Source: Flavivirga eckloniae
GTDB taxonomy: Bacteria > Bacteroidota > Bacteroidia > Flavobacteriales > Flavobacteriaceae
DNA length: 64,000 bases
Assembly: GCF_002886045.1 (NCBI RefSeq)
Contig: NZ_CP025791.1
Span: 2,185,001 to 2,249,000, forward strand
Direction of reading: 5' to 3'
Part shown: one piece after another, positions 36,969 through 46,202 of the stretch
Position numbering within the stretch: position 1 is the stretch's first letter
Layout of the letters: every line of letters starts with the position of its first letter
Notes under the pieces: generated by a model
What the model saw: the letters and a program-made list of their open reading frames with translations, nothing else
The model's database searches: none
Told to the model about the DNA's origin: nothing
Position numbers and translations under genes: made by a program

Positions 36969-37628
36969 ATGAAACTTTCGGAATACATTATAAACGATAT
37001 AAAGCCTTTAAATAGTAATGGCAAAATAAGTGACTTGCAATTACTATTTAACCAATTAACCTATTCTCATATTCCTATTAAAGATGAGAATGATGTTTTT
37101 CTGGGCACTTTTTTTGAGACTGATGCGCATTGTTTTGAAAGTGATAAGCATATTAGTGATTACCTATATTCCATTGAAGATTTTTTCGTGAGAGACAATA
37201 CGCTCTGGCTAGATGTATTGGAGGCTTTTGCTCAAAATTCGGCTAATATCATGCCCGTATTGGATCAAAAAAACAATTATTTAGGATATTACGAACTCAA
37301 TGATATTATAAGTCTTTTTAACGAATCACCTTTCTTTTTTGAACCTGGAGGTGTTCTGGTTGTCGAAAAGGGTATTAACGATTATTCATTTAGTGAAATA
37401 AGCCAAATAGTAGAATCTAATAACGGTAAACTTTTAGGCGCCTTTATTTCAAAAATAAAAAATGACGTCGTACAGGTTACCGTTAAAATAGGCAATACCG
37501 GACTTAATGAAATCATTCAAACCTTCCGCAGGTATGGTTATAATATTGCATCTGGTCATGAAGAAGACAGCTACATAGAAAGCCTTAAAGATCGATCAGA
37601 TTATTTGAATAAATACCTTAACATGTAA
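36969..37628 (+). CDS. CBS-domain protein upstream of NAD kinase
   Basis: 219 residues. Two CBS units make up residues about 1-130 (VFLGTFFETDAH; NIMPVLDQKNNYLGYYELNDII). The rest, about 145-219, resembles an ACT-like regulatory fold (VEKGINDYSFSEISQIVESN, VTVKIGNTGLNEIIQTFRRYG). CBS pairs bind adenine nucleotides and regulate partner activities. The gene directly precedes nadK, a frequent arrangement in Flavobacteria, so nucleotide-responsive control of NAD(P) metabolism is a reasonable guess, without direct proof. No signal peptide. Confidence 0.8.
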   Translation: MKLSEYIINDIKPLNSNGKISDLQLLFNQLTYSHIPIKDENDVFLGTFFETDAHCFESDKHISDYLYSIEDFFVRDNTLWLDVLEAFAQNSANIMPVLDQKNNYLGYYELNDIISLFNESPFFFEPGGVLVVEKGINDYSFSEISQIVESNNGKLLGAFISKIKNDVVQVTVKIGNTGLNEIIQTFRRYGYNIASGHEEDSYIESLKDRSDYLNKYLNM

Positions 37629-37767
37629 ACAACGAACCGTCCATATCTAAAGTTGTTTTATAAAGAAACCAACAATATGGATGCCACGTAGCTTGTACCG
37701 AGTCTTTCAACTCTAACAAAATAAGCTAAAGTCGAAATGTGACCCCTAAAACAATAAAAACAAACAC

Positions 37768-38652
37768 ATGAAAGTTGCGATTTTTGGACGATTCTACAAT
37801 AAAACTACAACAGTATCGGTAGAAACACTATTTAATTACTTATTTAAAAAAGATATTGACGCCTACATTGAAACAGAGTTTTTTAATATTATTCTTAAAG
37901 AATCTCCTAAAATTAAGGACTTTGCTTCATGTAAAACGTTCGATACCTTAGACACATCTTTCGACTTTCTTGTAAGTGTTGGTGGCGACGGTACCATTTT
38001 AAGAGCCATTACCTTCGTGAAGGATATCGATATCCCTATTATCGGTATTAATACCGGACGTTTAGGTTTTTTAGCAACAATACAAGTAGATGCTATTGAG
38101 CATGCTATTCAAAATATAATTGATGGGCATTATAAAATATCCGAACGTAGTTTACTTTCAATAGAAACCACACCAGAAAACGACGATATAACATCGTTGA
38201 ATTTTGCTTTGAACGAAATAGCAGTAAGCCGGAAAAATACAACATCTATGATTACTGTTGAAACACATTTAGATGGCGAATACCTCACCTCTTATTGGAG
38301 CGACGGCTTAATAGTTTCAACACCAACCGGCTCAACGGGTTATTCGTTAAGTTGTGGCGGTCCTGTAATTACACCGAGTACAAATAGTTTTGTTATAACT
38401 CCTATTGCTCCTCATAATTTAAGTGCTCGCCCACTTATAATTCCAGATTCAACAGAAATACAACTTAAGGTTGATGGACGAGAAGAAAGCCACTTAGTGT
38501 CTTTAGACTCCAGAATTGCAACATTAGATAACGGTACCATAATCAAAATTAAAAAAGCGGACTTCAAAATTAAAATGATAGATCTTTTAGATGAAAGCTT
38601 TCTGGATACGCTTAGAAAAAAGCTGCTTTGGGGGGAAGACAAGCGCAATTAG
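37768..38652 (+). CDS. nadK: NAD kinase
   Basis: 294 residues. The catalytic GGDGT motif is at about 72-76 (VSVGGDGTILRA). NTGRLGFLA and the second signature STPTGSTGYSLSCGGP are present, as is the LNEIAV segment with its conserved Asn-Glu. The enzyme phosphorylates NAD to NADP. It is 139 bp behind the CBS gene, on the same strand. Family length and motifs are complete. Secure. Confidence 0.96.
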   Translation: MKVAIFGRFYNKTTTVSVETLFNYLFKKDIDAYIETEFFNIILKESPKIKDFASCKTFDTLDTSFDFLVSVGGDGTILRAITFVKDIDIPIIGINTGRLGFLATIQVDAIEHAIQNIIDGHYKISERSLLSIETTPENDDITSLNFALNEIAVSRKNTTSMITVETHLDGEYLTSYWSDGLIVSTPTGSTGYSLSCGGPVITPSTNSFVITPIAPHNLSARPLIIPDSTEIQLKVDGREESHLVSLDSRIATLDNGTIIKIKKADFKIKMIDLLDESFLDTLRKKLLWGEDKRN

Positions 38653-38858
38653 GCAATAATTTATAAGAATTTCTGTTTTACACTAATACAATTTAGCTCA
38701 AATTATTTATACCTATTAAATTTTAAAACAATAAATAATTTGAATTATTTTTTGCTTAGATAATAGATAAAATATGAACATAACATTAATACGTTTATAT
38801 TTTTTGAAGCTATACAAGTGAAAAAGAAACGAATTATATGAGGTGTTTTGGAGTTTAA

Positions 38859-38891
38859 TTGGTATTGGGCTAATCTTATTTATTATATTTG
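38859..38891 (+). promoter_or_regulatory. Probable promoter of the bamA cluster
   Basis: TTGG (38859-38862, one change from TTTG) lies 21 nt from TATATTTG (38884-38891), a full match to TAnnTTTG. The start codon follows 17 nt later at 38909, giving a short leader. Confidence 0.5.
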
Positions 38892-38908
38892 CAAACTTTT
38901 GAATATTT

Positions 38909-39598
38909 ATGAAGTATTTAACCTTATTGATAATAAGCATTTTAAGCATCCATTTAAGCCACGCTCAAATTAATGAAATTGGTATTTTTGCAGGAGGAAG
39001 TAATTTTATTGGAGATGTGGGTGCCACAGATTATATTTCCCCGAATCAAGTAGCTTTCGGAGGAATTTATAAATGGAACAGAAGTAAAAGACATTCATAC
39101 AGGGCATCGGTGATTTATAGTAAATTAAAAGGTATTGACACAAAATCAGACGACCCCAGACGTATTCAAAGAGGTTATAATTTTTCAAATAGTATCGTGG
39201 AAGTTTCATTAGGATTAGAGTTTACATTTTTAGATTTCGACTTACATACGGGAGAAAAAATAGCTACACCTTATTTGTACACGGGTATAACGACTACCAA
39301 ACACGACAATTATTTTTTCTTGAATGGTGTACAGACCCCCGAGAATACTTCAAATTGGGCTTTTGGCATCCCAATGGTGGCTGGGTTTAAAGCATCTTTC
39401 ATAGATAATATTGTTTTAGGTATAGAGATTGGTGCGCGTTATACATTTACAGACGGACTTGATGGAAGTATTTCAGATTCTCAACAAAGACAACAATACA
39501 GATTTGGCAATATAAACAATAACGACTGGTATGTGTTTTCGGGTTTAACCCTTACATATACATTTGGCGAAAACCCTTGTTATTGCCCAGGAGATTAA
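38909..39598 (+). CDS. DUF6089-type outer-membrane protein
   Basis: 229 residues with signal peptide MKYLTLLIISILSIHLSHAQ. The body is an outer-membrane beta-barrel pattern (IGIFAGGSNFIGDVGATD; GGIYKWNRSKRHSYRAS; VSLGLEFTFLDFD) and ends in a Tyr/Thr-rich strand. It is the first gene of a cluster with uppS, bamA and two OmpH-type genes, a conserved order in Flavobacteria. It therefore belongs to the outer-membrane biogenesis neighbourhood, but its own job is not known. The last residues (PCYCPGD) contain two Cys. Confidence 0.8.
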   Translation: MKYLTLLIISILSIHLSHAQINEIGIFAGGSNFIGDVGATDYISPNQVAFGGIYKWNRSKRHSYRASVIYSKLKGIDTKSDDPRRIQRGYNFSNSIVEVSLGLEFTFLDFDLHTGEKIATPYLYTGITTTKHDNYFFLNGVQTPENTSNWAFGIPMVAGFKASFIDNIVLGIEIGARYTFTDGLDGSISDSQQRQQYRFGNINNNDWYVFSGLTLTYTFGENPCYCPGD

Positions 39599-39600
39599 AA

Positions 39601-40341
39601 ATGGACATAAAAGAAAGCATACTAAACAAAACACTACCAAAACATATTGCCATTATAATGGATGGCAACGGACGCTGGGCTAAGCAAAAAGGCATGATAC
39701 GTGCCTTTGGTCATGAAAACGGTACAAAATCTGTGCGGAGCACTGTAGAATCCTGTGCGGAACTTGGTATTAAGCACTTAACCCTTTATGCCTTTTCTAC
39801 TGAAAACTGGAATAGACCAAAATTAGAAGTGCAAACTTTAATGAAACTTTTAGTGTCTTCTTTAAAAAAAGAAATAAAAACACTTCAAGATAACAATATT
39901 AAACTAGCAGCTTTAGGAAATTTAAATTCGCTTCCTAAAAAAGTTTACGAAGAGCTCAATCATGTTATAGAAAACACAAAACATAACAAAAGAATGACTC
40001 TCAACCTTGCATTGAGTTATGGTTCTAGGGAAGAAATACTAAACACTGTTAAAGAAATTAGTATTAAAGTTAAAAATAATATAATTTCGCCGGAAAATAT
40101 TGATGAATCAATTATAAATGAGCATCTTTACACGCATAATTTACCGGACGTAGATTTACTCATTAGAACAAGTGGGGAACAGCGTATAAGCAACTTTTTG
40201 CTTTGGCAAATAGCCTACGCCGAATTATATTTTACAAATGTATTGTGGCCTGATTTTACAAAACAACATTTGTATGAAGCTATTATTGAATATCAAAAAA
40301 GAGAACGACGATTTGGGAAAACAAGTGAACAACTTAGCTAA
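39601..40341 (+). CDS. uppS: Isoprenyl transferase (undecaprenyl diphosphate synthase)
   Basis: 246 residues from ATG 39601, three bases after the upstream stop. A longer start at 39577 lies inside the DUF6089 gene. Catalytic Asp21 is in HIAIIMDGNGRWAKQ, followed by RAFGHENG and YAFSTENWNRP. The C-terminal signature is DLLIRTSGEQRISNFLLWQ. It extends farnesyl diphosphate with cis-isoprene units to give the lipid carrier of cell-wall and glycan synthesis. Its 3' end overlaps the start of bamA. Secure call. Confidence 0.96.
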   Translation: MDIKESILNKTLPKHIAIIMDGNGRWAKQKGMIRAFGHENGTKSVRSTVESCAELGIKHLTLYAFSTENWNRPKLEVQTLMKLLVSSLKKEIKTLQDNNIKLAALGNLNSLPKKVYEELNHVIENTKHNKRMTLNLALSYGSREEILNTVKEISIKVKNNIISPENIDESIINEHLYTHNLPDVDLLIRTSGEQRISNFLLWQIAYAELYFTNVLWPDFTKQHLYEAIIEYQKRERRFGKTSEQLS

Positions 40342-42934
40342 CACTTCATTTTTAGCAACATACTTAAAGCATAGCATAGCAATATTACTTTTTATAAGTA
40401 GCTTTAACATACAAGGACAAGAATTACAGTATAGTCAAAGTAAAAAATACTCTATAGGAGCCATTACTGTTTCTGGAAATACTTCATTTAGTGAACAAAC
40501 CATAGTTACGTATTCGGGTTTAAAAAAAGGAAAAGAAATTACTATTCCTGGAGAAGATATTAGTAGAGCTATTAAGAAGCTTTGGAAATCAAAATTATTT
40601 AGCGATATAGAAGTATACGTTACCAAAATAGAAGGTGATACTGCCTTTTTAGAAATAAAACTATCCGATTTACCTCAACTTAACGAAATCAAAATTAACG
40701 GTGTAAGAAATTCTAAAAAAGAAGGTATCATTAACGATAATAAACTAAAAAAAGGTACCAAAGTAACCGAAAACCTTATAACGAATACCAAGAACTTTTT
40801 AATTAACAAATACAAAAAAGAAGGTTTCTTAAATTCTAAAGTACACATTAACACTATAGAGGTAAAAGACTCTATAAAAGTAGCACGTGTTAATATGGTA
40901 CTTAACATCGATAAGGGCGAAAAAGTTAAAATTAAGGACATTACTTTTACTGGTAATTCGGTTTTTAAAGACAAGAAGCTTAGAAAAAAAATGAAAAGCA
41001 CTAAGCAAATAAATCGTCTAAGAATTTTAAAACGTTCAAAGTTTATTGATTCTGCTTATCAGGCAGATTTATCATCTGTAATAGAAAAATATAAAGAAAA
41101 CGGCTATAGAGATGCTCGTATCTTATCAGATAGTTTAATAATTAACGACGATAAAACCATATCGCTTAAAATAGCTGTAAACGAAGGTGAATTATACACT
41201 TTTGGAGATATAACATTTATTGGGAACACCGTTTATAGCAACGAATATTTAAGCAGGATACTTCGTATTAAAAAAGGTGATACCTATAATGGTATTTTGC
41301 TACAAGAGCGTATTCAAGATAATTCTAAACCAGATGCTATAGATATTGCAAACCAATATCAAAACAATGGTTATTTGTTTTCTACTATAAATCCAGTAGA
41401 AGTAAGTGCCGACAATAATGTTATAGATATGGAAATTAGAATATCTGAAGGGAAGCCTGCTTATTTTAATAACGTATCCATATCTGGAAACGACAAAACA
41501 AACGATCATGTAGTATATCGTGAAATTAGAACGCGTCCAGGACAGTTATACAGTAAATCTAATGTAGTACGTACTATTAGAGAATTGGGGCAATTAGGCT
41601 TTTTTGATGCTCAGGAAATAACTCCAGATATTAAAAACCCTAACCCTAACGAAGGTACCGTAGATATTAATTACGTAGTTAAAGAAACCGGATCTAGTCA
41701 AATAGAATTACAAGGTGGTTATGGTGGCGGTGGCTTTATTGGTACACTTGGATTATCTTTTAATAACTTTTCAATAAAAGACATCTTAAAAAAAGATGCT
41801 TACAAACCAATCCCTATGGGAGATGGACAAAAGCTGGCGCTACGCTTACAGGCAAGTCGTTTCTTTCAAACCTATAGCTTCTCCTTTTCAGAGCCATGGT
41901 TAGGAGGTAAAAGACCAGTACAGTTTTCATCATCGTTATCGCATACCAAGCAGTTTTTGTTTAATCCACAAAGCAGAAGACCCGATAAAGACAGAAGTTT
42001 TAACATTACCGGAATTACATTTGGTTTAGCTAAACGTTTATCTGTACCAGATGATTTTTTCACCCTATCTCAGGCTATTAGTTTTCAACGTTACGATTTG
42101 AATAACTACAACACAGGGTTATTTACTTTTGGAGATGGTTACTCAAATAATTTATCGTACACCATAGGTCTAAGTAGAAATAACACTAGAGTAGACCCGA
42201 TATTTCCAACCGGAGGATCTAATTTTGCCGTAACCGCTAAACTTAGTATTCCTTATTCCTTATTTAATGGCATCGATTACAAAGCTCTTAAAGAAGAACG
42301 CGATGAAAACCAATTAATAACAAGAGATGGTAGTCAATCCCTTTTTGCTCAAAGAAGTGCGCAAGACAGAATCGCAGAAATAGATCAAGAACGTTATAAA
42401 TGGTTAGAATTTTATAAAGTAAGCTTTAAAGGCGATTGGTATAACGAAGTTATTCCTAATAGTAACCTTGTTCTTAAACCAAGTGTAGAATTTGGCTTTT
42501 TAGGAGCTTACGATAATGATAGAGGTGTTATTCCTTTCGAGCGTTTCTTTGTAGGTGGTAATGGCTTAGGAAACTATAGTTTGGATGGAAGAGAAACTGT
42601 ACAATTACGTGGTTATCCAGATCAATCGTTATCAGATCAAGATGGTAGTACTATTTACAACAAATTTTCCTTAGAGCTTCGTTATCCAATAACATTAAAA
42701 GCTTCTGCTAAAATTTATGCACTAACCTTTTTAGAAGGTGGTGCATCTTATAATAATTTTAGAGATTACAACCCATTTAATCTTAAACGTTCTGCAGGTG
42801 TTGGTGTTCGTATTTTCATGCCAGCATTTGGGTTATTAGGTATTGATTTTGGTCATCGTTTCGACGATATTCCAGGACAACCAGGATCCAGTCAGAAATG
42901 GGAAACTCACTTCATAATTGGACAAAGGTTTTAA
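40325..42934 (+). CDS. bamA: Outer-membrane protein assembly factor BamA
   Basis: 869 residues from a GTG at 40325, which gives MNNLANTSFLATYLKHS followed by the hydrophobic signal core IAILLFISSFNIQG. ATG codons at 40238 and 40274 are in frame but would add a long hydrophilic leader and overlap uppS further, so they are less likely; the start remains open. Five POTRA domains cover about residues 25-430 (SIGAITVSGNTSFSEQ, LNEIKINGVRN, IKDITFTGNSVF and others). The Omp85 barrel follows and ends in HFIIGQRF. BamA folds and inserts outer-membrane proteins. Together with the OmpH/Skp genes it is essential envelope machinery. Confidence 0.93.
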   Translation: MNNLANTSFLATYLKHSIAILLFISSFNIQGQELQYSQSKKYSIGAITVSGNTSFSEQTIVTYSGLKKGKEITIPGEDISRAIKKLWKSKLFSDIEVYVTKIEGDTAFLEIKLSDLPQLNEIKINGVRNSKKEGIINDNKLKKGTKVTENLITNTKNFLINKYKKEGFLNSKVHINTIEVKDSIKVARVNMVLNIDKGEKVKIKDITFTGNSVFKDKKLRKKMKSTKQINRLRILKRSKFIDSAYQADLSSVIEKYKENGYRDARILSDSLIINDDKTISLKIAVNEGELYTFGDITFIGNTVYSNEYLSRILRIKKGDTYNGILLQERIQDNSKPDAIDIANQYQNNGYLFSTINPVEVSADNNVIDMEIRISEGKPAYFNNVSISGNDKTNDHVVYREIRTRPGQLYSKSNVVRTIRELGQLGFFDAQEITPDIKNPNPNEGTVDINYVVKETGSSQIELQGGYGGGGFIGTLGLSFNNFSIKDILKKDAYKPIPMGDGQKLALRLQASRFFQTYSFSFSEPWLGGKRPVQFSSSLSHTKQFLFNPQSRRPDKDRSFNITGITFGLAKRLSVPDDFFTLSQAISFQRYDLNNYNTGLFTFGDGYSNNLSYTIGLSRNNTRVDPIFPTGGSNFAVTAKLSIPYSLFNGIDYKALKEERDENQLITRDGSQSLFAQRSAQDRIAEIDQERYKWLEFYKVSFKGDWYNEVIPNSNLVLKPSVEFGFLGAYDNDRGVIPFERFFVGGNGLGNYSLDGRETVQLRGYPDQSLSDQDGSTIYNKFSLELRYPITLKASAKIYALTFLEGGASYNNFRDYNPFNLKRSAGVGVRIFMPAFGLLGIDFGHRFDDIPGQPGSSQKWETHFIIGQRF

Positions 42935-43019
42935 GTATGAAATTTATTTTGGCACGATATTTTCTAATAACACTATAATGATTTGCATGAGAATTAAAAT
43001 TTTTAAGATTAAAATTCGT

Positions 43020-43027
43020 TAATTTTG
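43020..43027 (+). promoter_or_regulatory. Possible -7 element before ompH
   Basis: TAATTTTG matches TAnnTTTG, 84 nt before the ompH start. No clear TTTG was found at -33, so this is tentative. Confidence 0.3.
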
Positions 43028-43110
43028 AAGATACGATTCGAAAAAGGCAGAAATAAAAAATCATTTGTCGTTTTTAGAATTTATAAGTCAATAAATTATA
43101 ATATATACAG

Positions 43111-44154
43111 ATGAAAAATAAAGTTCTTTTTTTACTGACATTAATTCTTACAATAAGTAGTTTTTCAATGCATGCACAACGCGGTGTAAGAATTGCTTAT
43201 ATAGATACTGAATATATTTTAGAGAACGTTCCAGAATACCAAGAAGCCACGGCTCAATTGAATCAAAAAGCAGATAAATGGAAAAATGAAATTAGTTCAA
43301 AACTTGGAGCTGTTGAACAAAAGCGAAAAGATTTAAGTAATGAGAAAGCGCTTTTAACAAAAGAACTTATTGATGAAAGAGAAGAAGATATAGCTTTTGA
43401 AGAAAAGGAAATTCTTGACTATCAGCAAAAGCGTTTCGGTCCTAATGGCGATTTGTTTATTCAAAAAAAGCAATTAATGCAGCCCATTCAAGATCAAATT
43501 TTTGCAGCAGTTCAAGATATGGCGTCAAGTAGAAAGTATGATTTTATTTTTGATAAATCGTCAGATGCAGTGATGCTGTTCTCGGCAAAGCGGTTCGACT
43601 TAAGTGATCAAATATTAAGAAGCATTACAAGATCGTCGAAACGTAAACAAGCCAAATCTAAAGCAGAGCGAAGGGCTGCTAAAGAAGAAGAGCTCGTTCC
43701 AGAAATTAATTACGAATTAGAAGAACGTCAAAAAGCATTAGAAGAGAAAAAGGCAGAACGCGAAAGTGCTATCGAAAAGCGCAGAAATGAAATTCTAGCT
43801 GCTCGAGAAGCAAAGAAAAAAGAAGCAGAAGCCAGACGACAAAAAATAATGGAAGATCGTCAAAAAGCAAGACAAGCAAAAATTGACGCCAGAAATAAAA
43901 CAACGGAAACGGAAACGGAAACTGCTCCTACAGATAAAGAAGCAGAAAATGAAGGAGGTAATGAAAATACTGCAAAACCAGAAGACGAGACTAAACCAGC
44001 TGAAACGCAGACAAAAACCAAAGCACAACTTATTGAAGAAAATAGACAACGAAAATTAAAAGAAAGAGAGGCTCGAAAAAAAGCTTTAGAAGAAAGAAAG
44101 AAAAAAATATTAGAAGATCGTCAGAAAGCGAAAGACAGCTTAAACAAAAATTAA
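43111..44154 (+). CDS. OmpH/Skp-family periplasmic chaperone with long charged tail
   Basis: 347 residues, about twice the usual length. The signal peptide is MKNKVLFLLTLILTISSFSMHAQ. Residues about 28-175 are the OmpH/Skp core (RIAYIDTEYILENVPEYQEA; KYDFIFDKSSDAVMLFS). The rest is a very basic and acidic extension with repeats such as RQKIMEDRQKARQAKI and ERKKKILEDRQKAKDSL, separated by a Thr/Glu/Pro-rich linker. Skp-like trimers hold unfolded outer-membrane proteins for BamA. The tail is likely a long helix or flexible arm. First of two adjacent OmpH genes. Confidence 0.88.
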   Translation: MKNKVLFLLTLILTISSFSMHAQRGVRIAYIDTEYILENVPEYQEATAQLNQKADKWKNEISSKLGAVEQKRKDLSNEKALLTKELIDEREEDIAFEEKEILDYQQKRFGPNGDLFIQKKQLMQPIQDQIFAAVQDMASSRKYDFIFDKSSDAVMLFSAKRFDLSDQILRSITRSSKRKQAKSKAERRAAKEEELVPEINYELEERQKALEEKKAERESAIEKRRNEILAAREAKKKEAEARRQKIMEDRQKARQAKIDARNKTTETETETAPTDKEAENEGGNENTAKPEDETKPAETQTKTKAQLIEENRQRKLKEREARKKALEERKKKILEDRQKAKDSLNKN

Positions 44155-44181
44155 TTTATAACACACAAATACTATTTTAAA

Positions 44182-44682
44182 ATGAAACAATTAAAAACTC
44201 TTTTATTAGCAACTGCATTATGCATTGGATCTTTAAGCTTAACCCAAGCCCAAAGCAAAGTTGCACATATAAATACCCAAGAGCTAATAGCTGCAATGCC
44301 TGAAGCTAAAGCAGCACAAGCAGAGCTTGAAGCTTTGGGAAAAACATATCAAACCGATATGCAAGCTATGGGTACGGAGTATCAAAATACAGTAAAACAA
44401 TTTGATGCCGAAGCTAATACTAAAACAGATGAGGAAAACCAAAAGAGATATGTTGAGCTTCAAGAAAAACAACAACGTATCCAACAATTTAGAGCAGATG
44501 CACAACAAGATTTAGCTAAAAAAGAAGCTGAATTATTTAAGCCTATTCAGGAAAAAGCATTTGCAGCTATAAACAAAGTTTCTAAAGCACTTGGATATGA
44601 ATATGTTTTAGAAAGAACTACATTAATCGTAGCAGAAGGTAAAGATATTTTACCTGAGGTAAAAAAAGAACTAGGCATATAA
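44182..44682 (+). CDS. OmpH/Skp-family periplasmic chaperone
   Basis: 166 residues, normal for Skp. Signal peptide: MKQLKTLLLATALCIGSLSLTQAQ. The core shows KVAHINTQELIAAMPEAKAA and, near the end, KALGYEYVLERTTLIVAEG, with a long coiled-coil hairpin between (EELQEKQQRIQQFRADAQ-like, residues about 45-110). It follows the longer paralogue by 27 bp and precedes a strong terminator, closing the bamA cluster. Known role of the family: chaperone for outer-membrane protein precursors in the periplasm. Confidence 0.92.
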   Translation: MKQLKTLLLATALCIGSLSLTQAQSKVAHINTQELIAAMPEAKAAQAELEALGKTYQTDMQAMGTEYQNTVKQFDAEANTKTDEENQKRYVELQEKQQRIQQFRADAQQDLAKKEAELFKPIQEKAFAAINKVSKALGYEYVLERTTLIVAEGKDILPEVKKELGI

Positions 44683-44705
44683 TAATACCACAAATAAATT
44701 TTACT

Positions 44706-44735
44706 AAGCTGCCTTACCACAAGGCAGCTTTTTTA
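44706..44735 (+). terminator. Rho-independent terminator of the bamA-ompH cluster
   Basis: AAGCTGCCTT and AAGGCAGCTT form a perfect 10-bp stem with loop ACCAC and a following T-run. Confidence 0.9.
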
Positions 44736-44794
44736 TTGGCATAACTTTCGTTAAAAACTTGAATTATTTTACTTTTATGCGAATTCATAATAAT

Positions 44795-45577
44795 ATGAGC
44801 AAACAACCCATTGGTATTTTCGATTCTGGTGTTGGCGGCACCTCCATTTGGAAAGCTATTAACACGCTTTTACCTAACGAAGACACAATTTATTTAGCCG
44901 ATAGTGCTAACGCTCCTTATGGTCCAAAAGGAAAAGAGATCATTACTAATTTAAGTATTAAAAATACTGAGCTCTTAATTAGCAAAGGCTGTAAACTTAT
45001 TGTAGTGGCATGCAATACAGCTACCACTAATTCCATAGACTACTTAAGAGATACTTATAATATTCCTTTTATTGGTATTGAACCCGCCATAAAGCCTGCC
45101 GCTTTACAAACGAAAAACAATGCTGTTGGTATTTTAGCTACCAAGGGCACTTTAAGCAGTGCCTTATTTTCTAAAACGTCTGGTAGGTTTGCCAGCAATG
45201 TAAATGTTATTGAACAAGTTGGAGAAGGTATTGTAGAACTTATAGAAAATGGCAAGTTACAATCTGAGGAAATGAAAACCCTCTTAAAAACCTACCTAAA
45301 ACCAATGATTGATGCCAACATCGATTATTTAGTTTTGGGATGTACCCATTACCCCTATTTAATATCGTTATTAACTAAATTGCTTCCCAGTCATGTTAAA
45401 ATTATAGACTCTGGCGAGGCTGTCGCAAGGCAAACAAAAGCGATCCTGAAAAAAAACGATTTACTGAATGGTGAATCTTCTAATAGTAAAAATCAATTTT
45501 ACACGAATGGTGATCCTGAAATTATGCAATCGCTTTTAAATTCTTCTAGCGCAGTTGTTGAATATTTAGATTTTTAA
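44795..45577 (+). CDS. murI: Glutamate racemase
   Basis: 260 residues from ATG 44795 (MSKQPIGIFDSGVGGTS). ATGs at 44759 and 44777 are in frame but add residues without family match. Asp10-Ser11 bind the substrate. The two catalytic Cys are in IVVACNTATTNS and VLGCTHYPYL. The enzyme makes D-glutamate for peptidoglycan. It is alone on the plus strand, directly after the cluster terminator, and its stop codon touches a 27-bp repeat arm. Secure call. Confidence 0.95.
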   Translation: MSKQPIGIFDSGVGGTSIWKAINTLLPNEDTIYLADSANAPYGPKGKEIITNLSIKNTELLISKGCKLIVVACNTATTNSIDYLRDTYNIPFIGIEPAIKPAALQTKNNAVGILATKGTLSSALFSKTSGRFASNVNVIEQVGEGIVELIENGKLQSEEMKTLLKTYLKPMIDANIDYLVLGCTHYPYLISLLTKLLPSHVKIIDSGEAVARQTKAILKKNDLLNGESSNSKNQFYTNGDPEIMQSLLNSSSAVVEYLDF

Positions 45578-45603
45578 TTCCTGCGACATGTGCTGAACTT
45601 GTT
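45577..45603. repeat. 27-bp inverted-repeat arm, left of the carbonic anhydrase gene
   Basis: The arm reads ATTCCTGCGACATGTGCTGA and continues AACTTGTT. It matches 46219-46245 exactly in inverted orientation. It begins on the last base of the murI stop codon and ends inside the carbonic anhydrase stop codon. Confidence 0.9.
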
Positions 45604-46117
45604 ACTCCTTAAACCAACCAGAATATTTAATATAGTTATCGGCAATTCTATTTATTTCGCCAGAGATAAGTTCTTCGCTAATATCCTTTACCTTTTTTGC
45701 AGGAACCCCTGCATAAATACTACCTGCTTCTACTCTCGTATTTTTAGTTACAACAGCTCCGGCAGCAATAATACTATTACTTTCTACCACACAATCGTCC
45801 ATAACGATCGATCCCATACCGATTAAAACGTTATCATGAATGGTACAACCATGTACAAGGGCGTTATGACCAATAGACACATTATTTCCAATGGTTGTTG
45901 GAGACGTTTCAAAAGTACCATGAATAACAGCTCCATCTTGTATATTTACTTTATTACCCATTTTAATAAAGTTTACATCGCCCCTAACTACGGCACTAAA
46001 CCAAATACTACATTGGCTTCCCATAAAGACTTCGCCAACAATGGTGGCATTATCTGCAACAAAACAATCGTCTGGTATTTGAGGTGACTTTCCTCTTACT
46101 GGTTTTATAACTGGCAT
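45602..46117 (-). CDS. Gamma-class carbonic anhydrase-like protein
   Basis: 171 residues from ATG 46117 (MPVIKPVRGKSPQIPDDCFV). A start 14 codons upstream would give an unrelated leader (MAISTGIPFSKEFI). The protein is a left-handed beta-helix of hexapeptide repeats (VGEVFMGSQCSIWFSAVVRG, NKVNIQDGAVIHG, IGNNVSIGHNALVHG). Metal-binding histidines appear in VIHG, IGHN and LVHG. Members bind Zn or Fe, and some have carbonic anhydrase activity while others are enzymatically uncertain. The gene is bracketed by a perfect 27-bp inverted repeat. Convergent with murI and in line with the lytTR gene upstream on the map. Confidence 0.9.
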   Translation of the reverse strand: MPVIKPVRGKSPQIPDDCFVADNATIVGEVFMGSQCSIWFSAVVRGDVNFIKMGNKVNIQDGAVIHGTFETSPTTIGNNVSIGHNALVHGCTIHDNVLIGMGSIVMDDCVVESNSIIAAGAVVTKNTRVEAGSIYAGVPAKKVKDISEELISGEINRIADNYIKYSGWFKE

Positions 46118-46202
46118 AATAAATTCCTTTGAAAAAGGAATCCCGGTACTAATTGCCACCGATCATCCCCTTTTTATAATTAATACTTTAATATTTCATG
46201 AG

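Noticed and set aside
38716-38949. 77-codon minus-strand frame before the DUF6089 gene
   Set aside because: Covers the probable promoter of the bamA cluster, very AT-rich, no protein pattern.
40238-40324. Longer bamA start codons at 40238 and 40274
   Set aside because: They add a hydrophilic leader before the signal peptide and lie deep inside uppS; the GTG at 40325 fits better, though not proven.
43795-44049. 84-codon minus-strand frame opposite the OmpH tail
   Set aside because: Results from the repetitive Lys/Glu codons of the tail; Phe/Ser/Cys-rich shadow.
45590-46087. Plus-strand frames opposite the carbonic anhydrase gene
   Set aside because: Antisense shadows of a clear hexapeptide-repeat protein.
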